Assembly: GCF_019602855.1 (NCBI RefSeq)
Contig: NZ_CP080767.1
Span: 558,001-622,000, forward strand
DNA: 64,000 nt
DNA from: Cupriavidus pinatubonensis
GTDB taxonomy: Bacteria; Pseudomonadota; Gammaproteobacteria; Burkholderiales; Burkholderiaceae
Reading direction: 5' to 3'
Shown here: one piece after another, positions 9,467 through 18,760 of the stretch
How the letters are laid out: the number at the start of each line of letters is the position of its first letter
How positions within the stretch are numbered: the stretch's first letter is position 1
Made by a program: the position numbers and the translations under genes
Notes under the pieces: model-generated
Told to the model about the DNA's origin: nothing
What the model saw: only the letters and a program-made list of their open reading frames with translations
Databases searched by the model: none

Positions 9467-11016
9467 GCTGATGCCTCCGGTGCGGGACGGCGCAGCGTGA
9501 CGCGGAATCGCGCGCCGGCCAGCCGGGGCTCCTGCTGGTAGACGTGGTCCTCGATGCGGACTTCACCGCCGTGCTGCTGCACGATCTCGCGCACGATCGC
9601 CAGGCCCAGGCCGCTGCCTTCGGTGTTGGTGCCGAGCACGCGGTAGAAACGTTCCATCACGCGCTCGCGGTCCGCCGCCGCAATCCCGGGGCCGGTGTCT
9701 TCCACGTCGAGATATGCGAACGGCTCGAAGGCATCGGCGGTGACGCGCACGGTGGCGTGGCCGCCGATCGGCGTATAGCGGATGGCGTTATCGATCAGGT
9801 TGTTCAGCATTTCCGTGAGCATCAGCCGGTTGCCCTGCACCATGACCGGGTGATCGTCGGCATCGAGTCCCAGGTCGATCTGACGGGCCCAAGCGCGCGG
9901 CAGCCAGTCCTTCACGACCTCGCGCGCGAGCGCGGCCAGGTCCAGCGCCGCCATGCTGCCGGCGCCGGCCAGGTTTTCCATGCGCGCAAGCGACAGCAAT
10001 TGCGTGACCAGGTGCGCCGTGCGTTCCGAACTGCCGGCGATCTGCGCGAGCGAGCGGCGCAATTCCTCGGGCGACTGTTCGCGCTGGGCCAGTTCCGCCT
10101 GCATGCGCAGTCCGGCCAGCGGCGTTTTCATCTGGTGCGCGGCATCGGCAATGAAGCGCTTCTGCGTCTGCACCGACTGGTCCAGCCGCGCGAGCAGTTC
10201 GTTGAACGATGCGACCAGCGGCGTGATTTCCTGCGGCGCCGCGCGTTCGTCGATGGGGCTGGTGTCGCCGGGATTGCGCGCGCGGATGCGTTGCTGGATC
10301 GCCGTGAGCGGCGCCAGTCCGCGCGAGAGCCCGAACCACACGAGCACCACAGCCAGCGGCAGGATCACGAACTGCGGCAGGATCACGCCCTTGATGATTT
10401 CGTTGGCCAGGCGCGCGCGCTTGTCGAGGGTCTCGGCCACCTGCACCAGCACGGGCTGGTTGCCGCCTACGTTCTTGAGATCGATATAGGTATAGGCCAC
10501 GCGCACGTCGTTGCCCGACACGCGGTCATCGCGCAGCGATACCAGGCCGGGATGGCCCTCGTCCTCCTCGGACGGCAGTGGCAGGTCGTGGTCGCCGGCC
10601 ACATACTCACCGCGCTTGCCGACGATCTGGTAGTAAATGTTGTCGGTTTCGTCCGCGCGCAGGATCTCGCGCGCCGACAGCGGCAGCTGCAGCGTGACGC
10701 GGCCGTTCACTTCGCGGACCTGCTGCGACAGCACGATGGCGCTGGCCTCCAGCGCGCGGTCGAACGGCCCGTTGGCGATGGATTTCGCCACCAGATACGT
10801 GACGGCGATGCTCATCGGCCAGAGCAGCAGCAGCGGCGCCAGCATCCAGTCCAGGATCTCGCCGAACAGCGAGCGCGGAGCAGGTTGGCCGGTGCTCTCC
10901 TCCAGGTGGGGCAGAGCATCGGCCAGGTCGTCCGGGTCGTCCGGCGTGGCGGCACCGGGGGGAGGGACGGGATCCTTTGCGGGCGGATGTCGCCATGGCA
11001 GTCGCAGCAAGCTCAT
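9463..11016 (-). CDS. Sensor histidine kinase, TctE-like
   Basis: A 517-residue membrane kinase. A proline-rich cytoplasmic leader is followed by a first helix near residues 58-77, a periplasmic 2CSK_N-type sensor region, a second helix near 210-230, HAMP, then the phospho-acceptor His at about 294 in AAHQMKTPLAG. The ATPase has the N box (NNLIDNAIRYTP), G1 (DTGPGI) and G2 (GSGLGLAI) boxes. The architecture matches TctE kinases that control uptake of organic acids. Its partner response regulator ends 75 bases upstream, and its stop overlaps the DUF4212 start. The ligand is unknown. Confidence 0.9.
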   Translation of the reverse strand: MSLLRLPWRHPPAKDPVPPPGAATPDDPDDLADALPHLEESTGQPAPRSLFGEILDWMLAPLLLLWPMSIAVTYLVAKSIANGPFDRALEASAIVLSQQVREVNGRVTLQLPLSAREILRADETDNIYYQIVGKRGEYVAGDHDLPLPSEEDEGHPGLVSLRDDRVSGNDVRVAYTYIDLKNVGGNQPVLVQVAETLDKRARLANEIIKGVILPQFVILPLAVVLVWFGLSRGLAPLTAIQQRIRARNPGDTSPIDERAAPQEITPLVASFNELLARLDQSVQTQKRFIADAAHQMKTPLAGLRMQAELAQREQSPEELRRSLAQIAGSSERTAHLVTQLLSLARMENLAGAGSMAALDLAALAREVVKDWLPRAWARQIDLGLDADDHPVMVQGNRLMLTEMLNNLIDNAIRYTPIGGHATVRVTADAFEPFAYLDVEDTGPGIAAADRERVMERFYRVLGTNTEGSGLGLAIVREIVQQHGGEVRIEDHVYQQEPRLAGARFRVTLRRPAPEASA

Positions 11017-11091
11017 CTCGGCAAAGTGTGGGCGGATTCGGTCGAGTGATCGGCTGCTCGGTAACGTGGCGGGAAGCGCTGCGGATGCGCG

Positions 11092-11781
11092 TCAGCTATG
11101 CGCGGCCACGCTTGGCTGGAACTTCTCCAGGCAGTAGCCAAGCCCGCGTACCGTGGCAATGCGGATGCCACCAACTTCGATCTTTTTGCGCAGCCGGTGC
11201 ACGTAGACCTCGATCGCGTTGTTACTGACCTCTTCGCCCCACTCGCACAGATGGTCCACGAGCTGTTCCTTGGAGACCAGCCGCCCGCAGCGAGTGAGGA
11301 GGATCTCGAGCAGCCCGACCTCGCGTGCCGACAAGTCCAGCATCTGCTCGTTCATATAGGCAATGCGACCGACCTGGTCGAATGCGAGCGGCCCGTGGCG
11401 CATCAGCGTCGCGCCGCCGCCGGCGCCGCGGCGCACCAGCGCGCGCACCCGGGCTTCGAGTTCGGACAACGCAAACGGTTTTGCCATATAGTCGTCAGCA
11501 CCGAGGTCCAGTCCCTTGACGCGCTCATCGACGCCGTCGGCAGCGGTCAGGATCAGCACCGGCAGCATGGCGCCGCGCGCGCGCAGGCGCTTGAGCACTT
11601 CCAGACCCGGCATGCGCGGCAGGCCAAGATCCAGGATCAGCAGGTCGAAAGTCTGGGTCGACAGCGCGGAATCGGCCTCGAGGCCATTCGCGACATGGTC
11701 GACCGCATAGCCGGAGTGACGCAGCGAGCGCGTCAGGCCGTCGGCAAGCACATCGTCATCTTCGGCAATCAGAATGCGCAT
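11092..11781 (-). CDS. OmpR-family response regulator, TctD-like
   Basis: A 229-residue response regulator. The receiver has the acidic pair in EDDD, the phospho-acceptor in LLILDLGLPRM (about Asp51) and the lysine in MAKPF. The C-terminal winged helix ends with YVHRLRKKIE and the RGLGYCLE motif. The ATG at 11781 was preferred because it gives the normal receiver start MRILIAEDD and has GGTGGAGACAACC before it; the frame is open further upstream into the recA control region. It pairs with the kinase at 9463-11016 and probably controls a transport gene nearby. Confidence 0.9.
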   Translation of the reverse strand: MRILIAEDDDVLADGLTRSLRHSGYAVDHVANGLEADSALSTQTFDLLILDLGLPRMPGLEVLKRLRARGAMLPVLILTAADGVDERVKGLDLGADDYMAKPFALSELEARVRALVRRGAGGGATLMRHGPLAFDQVGRIAYMNEQMLDLSAREVGLLEILLTRCGRLVSKEQLVDHLCEWGEEVSNNAIEVYVHRLRKKIEVGGIRIATVRGLGYCLEKFQPSVAAHS

Positions 11782-11838
11782 GGTTGTCTCCACCACGGCC
11801 GGCATTGCCAGTCGCCACGCAAACGATGCGGACAGGGC

Positions 11839-11868
11839 TTGCCAAGCATACTGTTTTTTTATACAGTA
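11839..11868 (+). promoter_or_regulatory. recA promoter with overlapping LexA (SOS) box
   Basis: TACTGTTTTTTTATACAGTA at 11849-11868 matches the enterobacterial LexA consensus CTG-N10-CAG exactly. A -35 element TTGCCA at 11839-11844 and a -10 element TACAGT at 11862-11867 lie 17 bases apart, so the box covers the promoter spacer and -10. This predicts SOS repression of recA. The start codon lies about 170 bases further on, giving a long 5' leader. Confidence 0.85.
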
Positions 11869-12042
11869 CCCGCACATTCCGCGCAGGCCGCCGCAGAAGG
11901 CGGCTGTGCAGGCAGTCGGGTGATTTTGTAGTTGAGGCGCACTGATCCGGAAGTCGATCGGAACAATCGGAAAAAGCCGGTGTCGCGCCACATTCGACTT
12001 ATTTATACCACCATTGACTCAACATTTGACTCAAGGACCACC

Positions 12043-13104
12043 ATGGATGACAAGAAGGCAGGTGCCGGCCTGAGCGCCGAGAAGCAGAAGGCGCTTGCCG
12101 CCGCGCTCTCGCAGATCGAGAAGCAGTTTGGCAAGGGCTCGATCATGCGCATGGGCGACGGCGAGGTCGAGAAGGACATCCAGGTGGTCTCCACCGGCTC
12201 CCTCGGCCTTGACATCGCGCTGGGCGTCGGCGGCCTGCCGCGCGGCCGCGTGGTCGAGATCTACGGCCCGGAATCGTCGGGCAAGACCACGCTGACGCTG
12301 CAGGTCGTTGCCGAAATGCAGAAGCTTGGCGGCACCTGCGCCTTTATCGATGCCGAGCACGCGCTCGACGTCAACTACGCCTCCAAGCTTGGCGTGGACG
12401 TGGGCGAGCTGCTGATCTCCCAGCCGGACACTGGCGAACAAGCGCTCGAAATCACCGATGCGCTGGTGCGCTCGGGCTCGATCGACCTGATCGTGATCGA
12501 CTCGGTGGCCGCGCTGGTGCCGAAGGCTGAAATCGAAGGCGAAATGGGTGATTCGCTGCCCGGCCTGCAGGCCCGCCTGATGAGCCAGGCGCTGCGCAAG
12601 CTGACCGGCACCATCAAGCGCACCAACTGCCTGGTGATCTTCATCAACCAGATCCGTATGAAGATCGGTGTGATGTTCGGTTCGCCTGAAACGACCACGG
12701 GCGGCAATGCGCTGAAGTTCTACGCTTCCGTGCGCCTGGACATCCGCCGCATCGGCTCGATCAAGAAGGGCGACGACGTGATCGGCAACGAGACCAAGGT
12801 CAAGGTGGTCAAGAACAAGGTATCGCCGCCGTTCCGCGAGGCCTTCTTCGACATCCTCTATGGCCAGGGCATCTCGCGCCAGGGCGAGATCATCGACCTC
12901 GGCGTGGACGCCAAGATCGTCGAGAAGTCGGGCGCCTGGTACAGCTACAACGGCGACAAGATCGGGCAGGGCAAGGACAATGCGCGCGAGTACCTGCGCG
13001 AAAATCCCGACATCGCTCAGGAAATCGAGAACAAGGTCCGCGCCGCGCTGGGCGTTGCGCCGATGAACAGTGTTCCGGCGGCCGAGGTCGTGACGGAAGA
13101 CTGA
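12043..13104 (+). CDS. recA: Recombinase RecA
   Basis: A 353-residue RecA, the usual length. It forms nucleoprotein filaments on single-stranded DNA for strand exchange and triggers LexA self-cleavage. Visible features are Walker [10 protein letters not shown] at residues 75-83, the [15 protein letters not shown] segment (Walker B and loop 1), QALRKLTG and the loop 2 stretch [18 protein letters not shown]. The C-terminal acidic tail is short. Start ATG is at 12043 behind TCAAGGACCACC. A LexA box lies upstream and a strong terminator separates it from recX. Confidence 0.99.
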   Translation: MDDKKAGAGLSAEKQKALAAALSQIEKQFGKGSIMRMGDGEVEKDIQVVSTGSLGLDIALGVGGLPRGRVVEIYGPESSGKTTLTLQVVAEMQKLGGTCAFIDAEHALDVNYASKLGVDVGELLISQPDTGEQALEITDALVRSGSIDLIVIDSVAALVPKAEIEGEMGDSLPGLQARLMSQALRKLTGTIKRTNCLVIFINQIRMKIGVMFGSPETTTGGNALKFYASVRLDIRRIGSIKKGDDVIGNETKVKVVKNKVSPPFREAFFDILYGQGISRQGEIIDLGVDAKIVEKSGAWYSYNGDKIGQGKDNAREYLRENPDIAQEIENKVRAALGVAPMNSVPAAEVVTED

Positions 13105-13130
13105 GCGCCGGCCGGCAGGCACGCTCCCAA

Positions 13131-13165
13131 GGGCTGGCGCATCGCCGATGCGCCAGCCTTTTTTG
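13131..13165 (+). terminator. Rho-independent terminator of recA
   Basis: GGCTGGCGCATC-gcc-GATGCGCCAGCC is a perfect 12-bp stem followed by six T residues. It lies between recA and recX, so recX expression would depend on read-through or its own promoter. Confidence 0.92.
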
Positions 13166-13205
13166 TTTCCTCTTGCTTGATCCCTCGTTTTCCTGAACCG
13201 CGCTG

Positions 13206-13676
13206 ATGTCCACCCGCCCCCCGCTATCCCTGAAGGCCCGCGCCGTGGGTTACCTCTCGCGCCGCGAGCATAGCCGCGCCGAACTGGCGCGCAAGCTTGC
13301 GCCGCACGCGGAATCGCCGGAGCAGCTCGAACAGTTACTGGATGCGCTGGAGCGCGAAAACTGGCTGTCCAACCAGCGTTTTGCCGACAGCCTGCTGCAC
13401 CGGCGTGGCAGCCGCTATGGCGCTGCGCGTGTGCTGCAGGAGGCCAAGAACCACAAGCTTGGCAGTGAGCAGCTCGGCGAACTGCAGGAGCGGCTGCGCG
13501 AAACCGAATCCGACCGCGCACGCGAGGTCTGGCGCAAGCGCTTCGGCACCCCGCCGGCGACGCCGGAAGAGCGGGCCAAGCAGATCCGTTTCATGATGGC
13601 CCGCGGATTTTCGCGTTCGGTGATCGGCAAGGTGATTCAGGGCGCGGAGGACGAACTGCCTGACGATTTCGAGTAA
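13206..13676 (+). CDS. recX: Regulatory protein RecX
   Basis: A 156-residue RecX, a three-helix-repeat protein that binds in the groove of the RecA filament and limits its activity. The segments LSRREHSRAELARKL, ENWLSNQRFADSLLHRR and MMARGFSRSVIGKVI match the three repeat units. It lies 101 bases after recA beyond a terminator, the usual arrangement in Burkholderiaceae. Confidence 0.95.
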   Translation: MSTRPPLSLKARAVGYLSRREHSRAELARKLAPHAESPEQLEQLLDALERENWLSNQRFADSLLHRRGSRYGAARVLQEAKNHKLGSEQLGELQERLRETESDRAREVWRKRFGTPPATPEERAKQIRFMMARGFSRSVIGKVIQGAEDELPDDFE

Positions 13677-13967
13677 ATCGAGTGCGCGGGCGGTCGCCCT
13701 TCGGGCCGGTTTAAAAGGGAATACCAGTACTGGCTACATGTGTATTCGACCGTATGCCCGAGAGCGCGAGGCGGCTCCGGCGCCGGGTGCGCCGCATACG
13801 GCGTGTATTCCCCGATTTTCCCTTTCTGGTTGGCCGACAATCCGCCACCGACAGTTCGCGCGTGCCGATGTTCCCGGGCAAAGCGCCCCGGCATGTTAAA
13901 CTCCTCGGGTTTTTCGGCGCCGCAGCGTTTGCGCGGTACCTCGCACCTGTATTCCCCCAGCCTGGTC
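13677..13967. other. Intergenic region after recX, no gene seen
   Basis: These 291 bases hold no supported gene. They include the short palindrome CCAGTACTGG at 13724-13733 and an AT-richer stretch around 13880-13915 that may contain the promoter of the DUF2889 gene. No clear terminator was found for recX. Confidence 0.35.
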
Positions 13968-14642
13968 ATGCCTCTTTCCCAGCCCGTCAACCGCTCCCCG
14001 CGCCATACCCGCGCCATTACGGCCCAGGCTTACCTCAGGGAAGACGGCTTGTGGGACATCGAGGTGCGCCTGACCGACACCAAGCCCCGTGATATCGCCC
14101 TGGCGGGCGACCGCATCCGACCGGTCGGGCAGCCGTTGCACGACCTGTGGCTGCGCGTCACGATCGACGAGGCGTTGAACGTGCTGGACGCGGAGGCTTG
14201 CTCCGACTGGGTGCCTTATCCGGGATACTGCGATCAGATCGGTCCGGCTTACCGCAAGCTGATCGGGCTGAATCTGCGCAAGGGTTTCCGCAAGGCGGTC
14301 AAGGAGCGCCTGTCCGGTATCCAGGGCTGCTCGCATCTGACCGAAGCTGCGGGCGTGCTGCCGAGTACAGCGATCCAGGCTTTCGCCGGCGAAGTCATCA
14401 GCATTCGCGATGGCGCCGACCACGATCCCAATCCCGAACCACCTTACCAGTTGAACGGCTGCCACGCGCTGCGTTTCGACGGCGAGGTGGTCCGAGAGTT
14501 TTACCCGCGCTGGTATGGTCACCAGCCGAAGCCCAAGGTTCGGGCCGAGGCGGAGCAGGCCGCTGCGAACACGCCTCAGGCGCAAGCGGCAGCCGGCAAC
14601 GGCAATGTTCCGTACGACCGGCCAACCGGCACTTCCGGCTGA
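13968..14642 (+). CDS. DUF2889 domain-containing protein
   Basis: A 224-residue soluble protein of unknown function. The DUF2889 pattern is visible: RHTRAITAQAYLREDGLWDI and the later cysteine-containing PYPGYCDQI, then QGCSHLTEAAG. The final 35 residues are Ala/Gln-rich and probably disordered. The ATG at 13968 begins the conserved part (MPLSQPVNRSPRHTRAI). It lies 87 bases upstream of sucC on the same strand. No biochemical function is known to me for the family. Confidence 0.8.
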   Translation: MPLSQPVNRSPRHTRAITAQAYLREDGLWDIEVRLTDTKPRDIALAGDRIRPVGQPLHDLWLRVTIDEALNVLDAEACSDWVPYPGYCDQIGPAYRKLIGLNLRKGFRKAVKERLSGIQGCSHLTEAAGVLPSTAIQAFAGEVISIRDGADHDPNPEPPYQLNGCHALRFDGEVVREFYPRWYGHQPKPKVRAEAEQAAANTPQAQAAAGNGNVPYDRPTGTSG

Positions 14643-14729
14643 TTCTCAGGATCGGCCACGGACGAGAGAGTTCGTCTTTTTCAGATTCTTCCCCTTCTAC
14701 CTTTTACGCCTACCCGAAAGGAAACACGC

Positions 14730-15899
14730 ATGAATATCCATGAGTACCAAGGCAAGGAAATCCTGCGCAAATACAATGTGCCGGTTCCGCGCGGCATCCC
14801 CGCGTTCTCGGTCGCCGAGGCCCTGAAGGCCGCAGAAGAGCTTGGCGGCCCGGTTTGGGTGGTCAAGGCGCAAATTCATGCGGGTGGCCGCGGCAAGGGC
14901 GGCGGCGTGAAGGTTGCCAAGAGCATCGACGACGTCAAGACCTACGCCACCAACATCCTGGGCATGCAACTGGTCACGCACCAGACCGGTCCGGAAGGCA
15001 AGAAGGTCAACCGCCTGCTGATCGAAGAAGGCGCCGACATCAAGAAGGAACTGTACGTTTCGCTGGTGGTGGACCGCGTTTCGCAGAAGATCGCCCTGAT
15101 GGCATCGAGCGAAGGCGGCATGGACATCGAGGAAGTCGCTGCCCACACCCCGGAAAAGATCCACACGCTGATCATCGAGCCGTCGACCGGCCTGACCGAC
15201 GCTGACGCTGACGACATCGCCCGCAAGATCGGCGTGCCCGACGCTTCGGTTGCCCAGGCTCGCCAGGCCCTGCAAGGCCTGTACAAGGCGTTCTACGACA
15301 CCGACGCTTCGCTGGCCGAAATCAACCCGCTGATCCTGACCGGCGAAGGCAAGGTCATCGCGCTGGACGCGAAGTTCAACTTCGACTCGAACGCGCTGTT
15401 CCGTCATCCGGAAATCGTCGCCTACCGCGACCTGGATGAGGAAGACGCCAACGAAATCGAAGCCTCGAAGTTCGACCTGGCCTACATCTCGCTGGACGGC
15501 AACATCGGCTGCCTGGTGAACGGCGCTGGCCTGGCCATGGCCACCATGGACACCATCAAGCTGTTCGGCGGCGAGCCGGCCAACTTCCTCGACGTGGGCG
15601 GCGGTGCCACCACCGAGAAGGTGACCGAAGCCTTCAAGCTGATGCTCAAGAACCCGAACGTGGAAGCCATCCTGGTGAACATCTTCGGCGGCATCATGCG
15701 CTGCGACGTGATCGCCGAAGGCGTGATCTCGGCGTCGAAGGCCGTGAACCTGACGGTACCGCTGGTCGTGCGCATGAAGGGCACCAACGAAGATCTGGGC
15801 AAGAAGATGCTGGCCGATTCGGGCCTGCCGATCATCGCCGCAGACACGATGGAAGAAGCCGCCCAGAAGGTCGTGGCCGCTGCCGCCGGCAAGAAGTAA
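14730..15899 (+). CDS. sucC: Succinyl-CoA synthetase, beta subunit (ADP-forming)
   Basis: A 389-residue ATP-grasp subunit of the TCA-cycle enzyme that converts succinyl-CoA to succinate with nucleotide phosphorylation. Visible are [12 protein letters not shown] at the start, the nucleotide-binding loop [16 protein letters not shown] and the C-terminal [13 protein letters not shown]. Length matches the E. coli subunit (388). GAAAGGAAACACGC precedes the ATG. sucD follows after 89 bases. Confidence 0.98.
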   Translation: MNIHEYQGKEILRKYNVPVPRGIPAFSVAEALKAAEELGGPVWVVKAQIHAGGRGKGGGVKVAKSIDDVKTYATNILGMQLVTHQTGPEGKKVNRLLIEEGADIKKELYVSLVVDRVSQKIALMASSEGGMDIEEVAAHTPEKIHTLIIEPSTGLTDADADDIARKIGVPDASVAQARQALQGLYKAFYDTDASLAEINPLILTGEGKVIALDAKFNFDSNALFRHPEIVAYRDLDEEDANEIEASKFDLAYISLDGNIGCLVNGAGLAMATMDTIKLFGGEPANFLDVGGGATTEKVTEAFKLMLKNPNVEAILVNIFGGIMRCDVIAEGVISASKAVNLTVPLVVRMKGTNEDLGKKMLADSGLPIIAADTMEEAAQKVVAAAAGKK

Positions 15900-15988
15900 G
15901 CCGGGCGCCGATACCAAACACAAGCGCACTTGGGCAGCGCGCGTGGCTTCGTGCCCGCGCTGCCAAAGGCCAAGCAAAGGACTAAAGC

Positions 15989-16870
15989 ATGTCGATTCTG
16001 ATCAACAAAGACACCAAGGTCATCACCCAGGGCATCACTGGCAAGACCGGCCAGTTCCACACCCGTGGCTGCCGTGACTACGCCAACGGCAAGAACTGCT
16101 TCGTCGCTGGCGTGAACCCGAAGAAGGCCGGCGAAGACTTCGAAGGCATTCCCATCTACGCGAGCGTCAAGGACGCCAAGGCCCAGACCGGCGCCACGGT
16201 TTCCGTGATCTACGTGCCGCCCGCAGGCGCCGCTGCCGCCATCTGGGAAGCCGTTGACGCCGACCTGGACCTGGTGGTCTGCATCACCGAAGGCATCCCC
16301 GTGCGCGACATGATGGAAGTCAAGGACCGCATGCGCCGCGAGAACAAGAAGACCCTGCTGCTGGGACCGAACTGCCCGGGCCTGATCACGCCGGACGAAA
16401 TCAAGATCGGCATCATGCCGGGTCACATCCACCGCAAGGGCCGCATCGGCGTGGTGTCGCGCTCGGGCACGCTGACGTACGAAGCCGTGGGCCAGCTGAC
16501 CGCGCTGGGCCTGGGCCAGTCGTCGGCTGTCGGTATCGGCGGCGACCCGATCAACGGCCTGAAGCACATCGACGTCATGAAGATGTTCAACGACGATCCG
16601 GAAACGGACGCCGTGGTCATGATCGGTGAAATCGGCGGTCCGGACGAAGCCAACGCGGCTTACTGGATCAAGGACAACATGAAGAAGCCGGTGGTTGGCT
16701 TCATCGCTGGCGTGACCGCGCCTCCGGGCAAGCGCATGGGCCACGCCGGCGCGCTGATCTCGGGTGGTGCCGACACCGCCCAGGCCAAGCTGGAAATCAT
16801 GGAAGCCTGCGGTATCACGGTGACCAAGAACCCGTCGGAAATGGCTCGCCTGCTGAAGGCAAAGCTGTAA
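15989..16870 (+). CDS. sucD: Succinyl-CoA synthetase, alpha subunit
   Basis: A 293-residue alpha subunit carrying the CoA-binding Rossmann domain ([15 protein letters not shown]) and the phosphorylated active-site histidine, His252 in [12 protein letters not shown]. It forms a complex with SucC. It is in an operon with sucC. Unlike many proteobacteria, the sucAB genes are not upstream here. Confidence 0.98.
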   Translation: MSILINKDTKVITQGITGKTGQFHTRGCRDYANGKNCFVAGVNPKKAGEDFEGIPIYASVKDAKAQTGATVSVIYVPPAGAAAAIWEAVDADLDLVVCITEGIPVRDMMEVKDRMRRENKKTLLLGPNCPGLITPDEIKIGIMPGHIHRKGRIGVVSRSGTLTYEAVGQLTALGLGQSSAVGIGGDPINGLKHIDVMKMFNDDPETDAVVMIGEIGGPDEANAAYWIKDNMKKPVVGFIAGVTAPPGKRMGHAGALISGGADTAQAKLEIMEACGITVTKNPSEMARLLKAKL

Positions 16871-16948
16871 GCAACACCATCGTGCCTTGCGCGTCACGTG
16901 GCGCCCAGGGCCAGTGTTGAACCGCCCCGGACTTCGGCCGGGACGGGT

Positions 16949-16974
16949 TTGCCCCCGCCATTGTGCGGGGGCAA
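16949..16974 (+). terminator. Possible terminator hairpin after sucD
   Basis: TTGCCCCCGC pairs with GCGGGGGCAA across a six-base loop. The stem is strong but the following bases (TGTCATTGT) are not a proper T tract, so termination is uncertain. Confidence 0.45.
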
Positions 16975-17062
16975 TGTCATTGTGGCGACGTGCTTCCTAG
17001 GGTATTTCCGGAGTCGATTGCCCGTGATTTGAAACCGAATCGAAAGGTTCGCGCGATATACA

Positions 17063-17080
17063 TGTCTGTTTTCTCAGACA
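17063..17080 (+). promoter_or_regulatory. Inverted repeat in the terC leader
   Basis: TGTCTG-ttttct-CAGACA forms a six-pair hairpin about 60 bases upstream of the TerC gene, and a related TGTCGGACA occurs at about 17104. It could be an operator or part of a leader structure. I could not match it to the yybP-ykoY manganese riboswitch consensus. Confidence 0.35.
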
Positions 17081-17141
17081 TCCGAACTGCCGCAATCGGG
17101 CGGTGTCGGACATATAGATAGAAACCTAGAGGAGCACTGCC

Positions 17142-17837
17142 GTGGAACTGCTGTCTTCCACCACGTTCTGGATTGCGTTGGGATCGATCATCCTGACCAA
17201 CATCGTCCTGTCAGGCGACAACGCGGTGGTGATCGCGCTCGCCTCGCGCAATCTGCCGCCCAAGCAGCAGAAGAAGGCCATTTTCTGGGGCAGCGCCGCC
17301 GCCATCATCATGCGGGTCGTGCTGACCGTGGCAGCCGTCAAGCTGCTGAGCCTGCCGTACCTGAAGATCATCGGCGCCGTGCTGCTCGTCTATATCGGCG
17401 TGCAACTGCTGACTGGCGAAGATGACGAAGACGGTCACGACGCCAAGGACAATATCTGGGCCGCCATCCGCACGATCCTGATCGCCGACCTGGTGATGTC
17501 GCTCGACAACGTGGTCGCCGTCGCCGCCGCCGCGCAGAAGGGCCCCGAAGGCAGCCAGCTGATGCTTCTGATCCTGGGCCTGGGCCTGTCGATCCCGCTG
17601 ATCGTGTTCGGCAGCACCATCCTGCTGAAGGTCATGGAGCGCTTCCCGGTCATCATCGTGCTGGGCGCCGCGCTGCTGGGCTATCTGGCTGGCGAAATGC
17701 TGGTGAGCGATCCGGTCGACGCAGCCTGGTTTGAAGTGCACGTGCCGCATGCCCATCTGGTGTTCGGCGCCATCGGCGCGATCCTGGTGGTGGTCGTCGG
17801 CAAGCTGATGAGCCGTCGGACGGCACAGACGGCTTAA
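17142..17837 (+). CDS. TerC family membrane protein (YjbE-like)
   Basis: A 231-residue inner-membrane protein with about seven helices. TerC signature acidic motifs are present twice: NIVLSGDNAVVIAL in the first helix and DLVMSLDNVVAV in the middle, which are linked to metal (manganese) export in related proteins. The GTG start at 17142 follows AGAGGAG at 17128-17134 with good spacing. The loop after the third helix is acidic (GEDDEDGHDAKD). A terminator follows. Metal specificity is inference. Confidence 0.87.
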   Translation: MELLSSTTFWIALGSIILTNIVLSGDNAVVIALASRNLPPKQQKKAIFWGSAAAIIMRVVLTVAAVKLLSLPYLKIIGAVLLVYIGVQLLTGEDDEDGHDAKDNIWAAIRTILIADLVMSLDNVVAVAAAAQKGPEGSQLMLLILGLGLSIPLIVFGSTILLKVMERFPVIIVLGAALLGYLAGEMLVSDPVDAAWFEVHVPHAHLVFGAIGAILVVVVGKLMSRRTAQTA

Positions 17838-17859
17838 CGCAGGCAAGCGTCCACAAAGC

Positions 17860-17888
17860 AAAGGGCAGCCCTGGTGGCTGCCCTTTCT
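17860..17888 (+). terminator. Rho-independent terminator of the TerC gene
   Basis: AAAGGGCAGCC-ctggt-GGCTGCCCTTT forms a strong stem ending in a short T-rich tail, 22 bases past the stop codon. Confidence 0.8.
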
Positions 17889-18061
17889 GCTGATGCAGCG
17901 CCGGAAAATGCGGAACTAACTTATGTGAGTTATCGCACATTTTGTCGGTCTGGCACGAGACATTGGCAGACAACTGACAATTTTTGGTGCTGGGGCACCG
18001 TGCGCGCTCACCAAGTGACGAAATTTGTCGCCTAACCCCCGATTCGTGGGGTATCGGTGCC

Positions 18062-18077
18062 TGGCACAGTACCTGCT
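18062..18077 (+). promoter_or_regulatory. Sigma-54 promoter of pilA
   Basis: TGGCACAGTACCTGCT has the -24 GG and -12 GC elements exactly ten bases apart, as required for RpoN. The only departure is CTGC instead of TTGC at -12. Type IV pilin genes are often RpoN- and PilR-dependent. The predicted transcript start is near 18088, about 60 bases before the pilin ATG. Confidence 0.75.
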
Positions 18078-18150
18078 CTAGCCTCCCCGCACTTCACAAA
18101 ATCGAAGACGTGCAGTGCATCAACCTAAAATCTCTTCGAGGGGTCATCTC

Positions 18151-18669
18151 ATGCAACGGGTACAACAAATCAAGAAGCTGGGCCGTCGGGTTCAGAAGGG
18201 CTTTACGCTGATCGAACTGATGATCGTGGTGGCGATTATTGGTATTTTGGCGGCGATTGCTATTCCTGCTTATCAAGATTATCTGGTTCGATCGCGTGTC
18301 AGCGAAGGCCTGTCGCTTGCGGAATCGGCAAAGACGTCAGTTACTGAAAATGCCGCAAACGGGGTGGCTTTTGCTAGTGGTTGGACCGCACCTTCGGCTA
18401 CTCAAAACGTTACGAGTGTTGGTATCACCGCTGCTACCGGCGAAATCACGATCACTTATCCTGCTCGTGCAGGTGGCGGCACGCTGGTGCTCGTTCCTTC
18501 CTCAGCAGCAGCTAACTTGGCCGTTGGCACCGTTCCCACTGGCGGGTCAGTGACGTGGGAATGCTTCTCGGCTGCTAAGGCCGCTTCCACGTTGCCGACT
18601 GCTGGCCCGGCCCCTACCGCAGCAGGTACGCTGGCGGGCAATTTCGCTCCGGCAGCCTGCCGTACCTAA
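18151..18669 (+). CDS. pilA: Type IV pilin PilA
   Basis: A 172-residue type IVa major pilin. The leader is basic, and the prepilin peptidase site is [19 protein letters not shown], giving a mature protein that starts with Phe18 and has Glu22 at position +5. The hydrophobic helix continues to [12 protein letters not shown]. Two C-terminal cysteines (WECFSAAK and PAACRT) would close the D-loop. The loop between them is rich in Ala, Thr, Ser and Pro and is a candidate O-glycosylation site. Codon use is less G/C-biased than in the neighbours. The ATG at 18151 follows CGAGGGG; an in-frame ATG 36 bases upstream lacks a good site. Confidence 0.95.
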   Translation: MQRVQQIKKLGRRVQKGFTLIELMIVVAIIGILAAIAIPAYQDYLVRSRVSEGLSLAESAKTSVTENAANGVAFASGWTAPSATQNVTSVGITAATGEITITYPARAGGGTLVLVPSSAAANLAVGTVPTGGSVTWECFSAAKAASTLPTAGPAPTAAGTLAGNFAPAACRT

Positions 18670-18683
18670 ATCTGGTAGCCGAT

Positions 18684-18712
18684 GCAAAAAGCGCCTTCGG
18701 GCGCTTTTTCTT
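18684..18712 (+). terminator. Rho-independent terminator of pilA
   Basis: AAAAAGCGCC-ttcg-GGCGCTTTTT with a UUCG-type tetraloop followed by CTTT. It separates pilA from the oligosaccharyltransferase gene. Confidence 0.92.
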
Positions 18713-18760
18713 TGCCTACTCACCAAGCTATCATCCGCCTTTTCCCCAACAAGGCGCCGC

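Noticed and set aside
16975-17141. Manganese (yybP-ykoY) riboswitch upstream of the TerC gene
   Set aside because: The position is right for this class but I could not find its conserved core sequences; only a simple hairpin is visible.
17951-17967. Second sigma-54-like sequence TGGCACGAGACATTGG upstream of pilA
   Set aside because: The -24 half fits but the -12 GC is at the wrong distance; the site at 18062-18077 has the exact spacing.
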